Source: Plantago major
Taxonomy: Eukaryota > Streptophyta > Magnoliopsida > Lamiales > Plantaginaceae
DNA length: 64,000 nt
Reading direction: 5' to 3'
NCBI GenBank assembly: GCA_026545765.1
Contig: JAIFAC010000126.1
Span: 108,318 to 172,317, forward strand
Under the pieces are notes generated by a model. That model saw only the letters and a list, made by a program, of their open reading frames with translations, had not been told where the DNA came from and did not search any database. Numbering within the stretch: position 1 is the stretch's first letter; every line of letters begins with the position of its first letter. Made by a program: the position numbers and the translations under genes. Shown piece by piece: positions 62,501 through 64,000 of this stretch.

Positions 62501-64000
62501 ATTTCACAAGAACTTTGTCGCAAACCTGCTCATGCTAAATAGATTGTATTTCAAACCCTTAACATGTAATACGCCAAGAATTGTTAAGGATCCCACTTGA
62601 CATCACAAATCCCAGAGAGGGATTTAATTCTCCTCCAAAGAACTGGATGTCCGTCCATTGTTGCAAGCTTTGTAGTTGACCATTTGCTTTGTCTCCGCCA
62701 TGTGCTTTCCAGATCCACTATCAAATAGCCACCGAGCCTTAGTCCAAGAGGCGCTCATCACCATAAGACACATTTCAATGTTGGAGATGTCTCGACCAGA
62801 ATCTCAAAGAACTCCACACATTTCATTCTTCTTAATTAAGGTCAAGTCGATTACGTCAGGTGATTCCACACACAATTTCGTGATGGTAGGTTTGAGTTAT
62901 CCTAATTCCATCTTCAGAACTGGTTCAATATCTAGAGCATCAAGTCGATTTCAATCTTCTTCCTTTCTTCACCAAGAAGGCCTTTTGATTTCTTTTGTAA
63001 TTTCTTCGTCTTTTATCACATGTCTTGAGCTTGTTTAAAGCGCAATCTCTCTTGAAGTGACCAGTTTGACAATAGAAGCAATATCATTTCCTATCTCACG
63101 ATTCAAGATTAACACCTTTCCTAATGGGGTCTTCAGAGTTGTTTAGTCAATGTTCAGATCGATGATAGTTTCGCTAAGATGCTTTTTTCACTTTTCTTTA
63201 GCTTTTCTTCTCTCAATCTCGACTCACAAATTTATTCATGTGTTCATCGCAAGAGCATTTTCTTCAGACGCATCTTCGCATCTTTCTTTTCGTAAGTACC
63301 TGAGAGACTAGAGCAACACTTTGTAACTTCTCATTTGTTTGTTCTCTCCGAGTCATTCTCATAATCTAGAGTAAGATGAGAGAAGAGCTCACCGGAGTAA
63401 TATTTGGCATTCCTTGGTTGAAATAAAGAATTTAGTCTGCTCCTCCAGATTGAGACTTCGACAATATTTTAATCTTTCTAGTCGGAGTATCTGCATTTCA
63501 CCAAGTGCAGCCATATCACTCATAAGAGTAGTAAACCTGAAATCAAGTTCTTCCAAAGTTTTAGTGGACCTTGCTTGAAGTTTTGGAACTTCAATTTAAG
63601 AACTTCAACTTGTTTTCTGTTTTCAGCCCTATGATGTTCTTCAATCAATCACAGTAACTTTCATTGCTTTTAGCACCCCACGCTTTAATCGTATGTGCTC
63701 AAAGTGTCGATCCGATGATTATATTACGAGCTCGACCATCCAACTGTGGTCTCTCGCATCTTCAGATGTCCGTAGCCTTCGCTTGTCTTCATACATATGC
63801 TTCCACGAGCAACACGGCCATTATCACTAGGCAACAGATCCTCGCTTTCATCTTCCTTGTTCGAGGTTTTCTTCCATCGTACACCTCAAGAATTTGTCTG
63901 AGTTGTCCGATTTTAATAGGACTCTATTGATGACATAGATCATCTCATCACTAACGGCCTCCAGATGGAGCATCATGTTGTTCTTCCATTTCGTAGCTCG
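59560..64000 (-). pseudogene. Retroelement gag-pol, copy B, broken and cut by window end
   Basis: From right to left: gag (about 62890 to the edge) with a CCHC-type knuckle near 63060-63100; GAG-pre-integrase (LWLWHKRMSHLNF, about 62345-62305); integrase core pieces at 61817-62352, with the D-x-D spacing split over frames; RT with YVDD at 60435-60424; RNase H at about 59560-59900. It is more fragmented than copy A, mainly by indels of one to four bases. Confidence 0.8.

Larger units (their letters stand above)
51912..64000 (-). mobile_element. Ty1/copia retrotransposon, copy B, cut by window end
   Basis: From its shared LTR (51912-53293) the sequence follows copy A block for block to position 64000, which corresponds to about 51776 in copy A, roughly 135 bp before the expected next LTR. 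The two internal regions differ mostly by indels of a few bases; copy B is about 90 bp shorter overall. This partial copy uses the middle LTR as its 3' LTR. Confidence 0.9.

Overview
The window is nuclear DNA from a flowering plant, most likely a eudicot. The evidence is AT-rich intergenic DNA, GT-AG introns in plant protein genes, a canonical plant miR156 hairpin, Stowaway-type MITEs and a Sirevirus-like Ty1/copia retrotransposon. The species cannot be fixed from the sequence alone.

Three host loci are supported. (1) Positions 62-6359 (+) hold the last five exons of a FIP1-type polyadenylation factor (FIPS5/FIP1[V]-like). Its 5' half lies left of the window, and a single extra base near 2201 breaks its large exon. 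(2) Positions 20379-24183 (+) hold a complete seven-exon bHLH transcription factor of the LRL (bHLH66/69/82) group, 340 aa with consistent splice phases. (3) Positions 35274-35360 (-) hold a MIR156 stem-loop with the exact 20-nt mature sequence, in a longer minus-strand transcript that appears to be spliced. The first two genes recall the Arabidopsis neighbours FIPS5 and LRL3 (from memory), so this looks like a conserved block enlarged by repeats.

The spacers at 6.4-20.2 kb and 24.3-39.5 kb contain MITEs, fragments of small LTR elements with initiator-tRNA primer sites, non-autonomous TIR elements, palindrome clusters and microsatellites. I see no other protein gene there.

From 39581 to the right edge lies a tandem array of one large Ty1/copia element on the minus strand, arranged LTR - internal - LTR - internal, with a period of about 12.3 kb. 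LTRs (39581-40956 and 51912-53293), PPTs and a tRNA-iMet PBS (51898-51909) can be placed exactly. gag, protease, integrase, RT and RNase H are recognisable but cut by many short indels. About 6.3 kb lies between RNase H and the 3' LTR. It carries an unrecognised coiled-coil gene with at least four short GT-AG introns and a possible own TATA box, and is the most unusual content of the window. Many differences between the two copies fall where one copy has CAG or CTG and the other a CG-containing string, which suggests systematic base-calling errors at methylated CHG sites rather than only old mutation.
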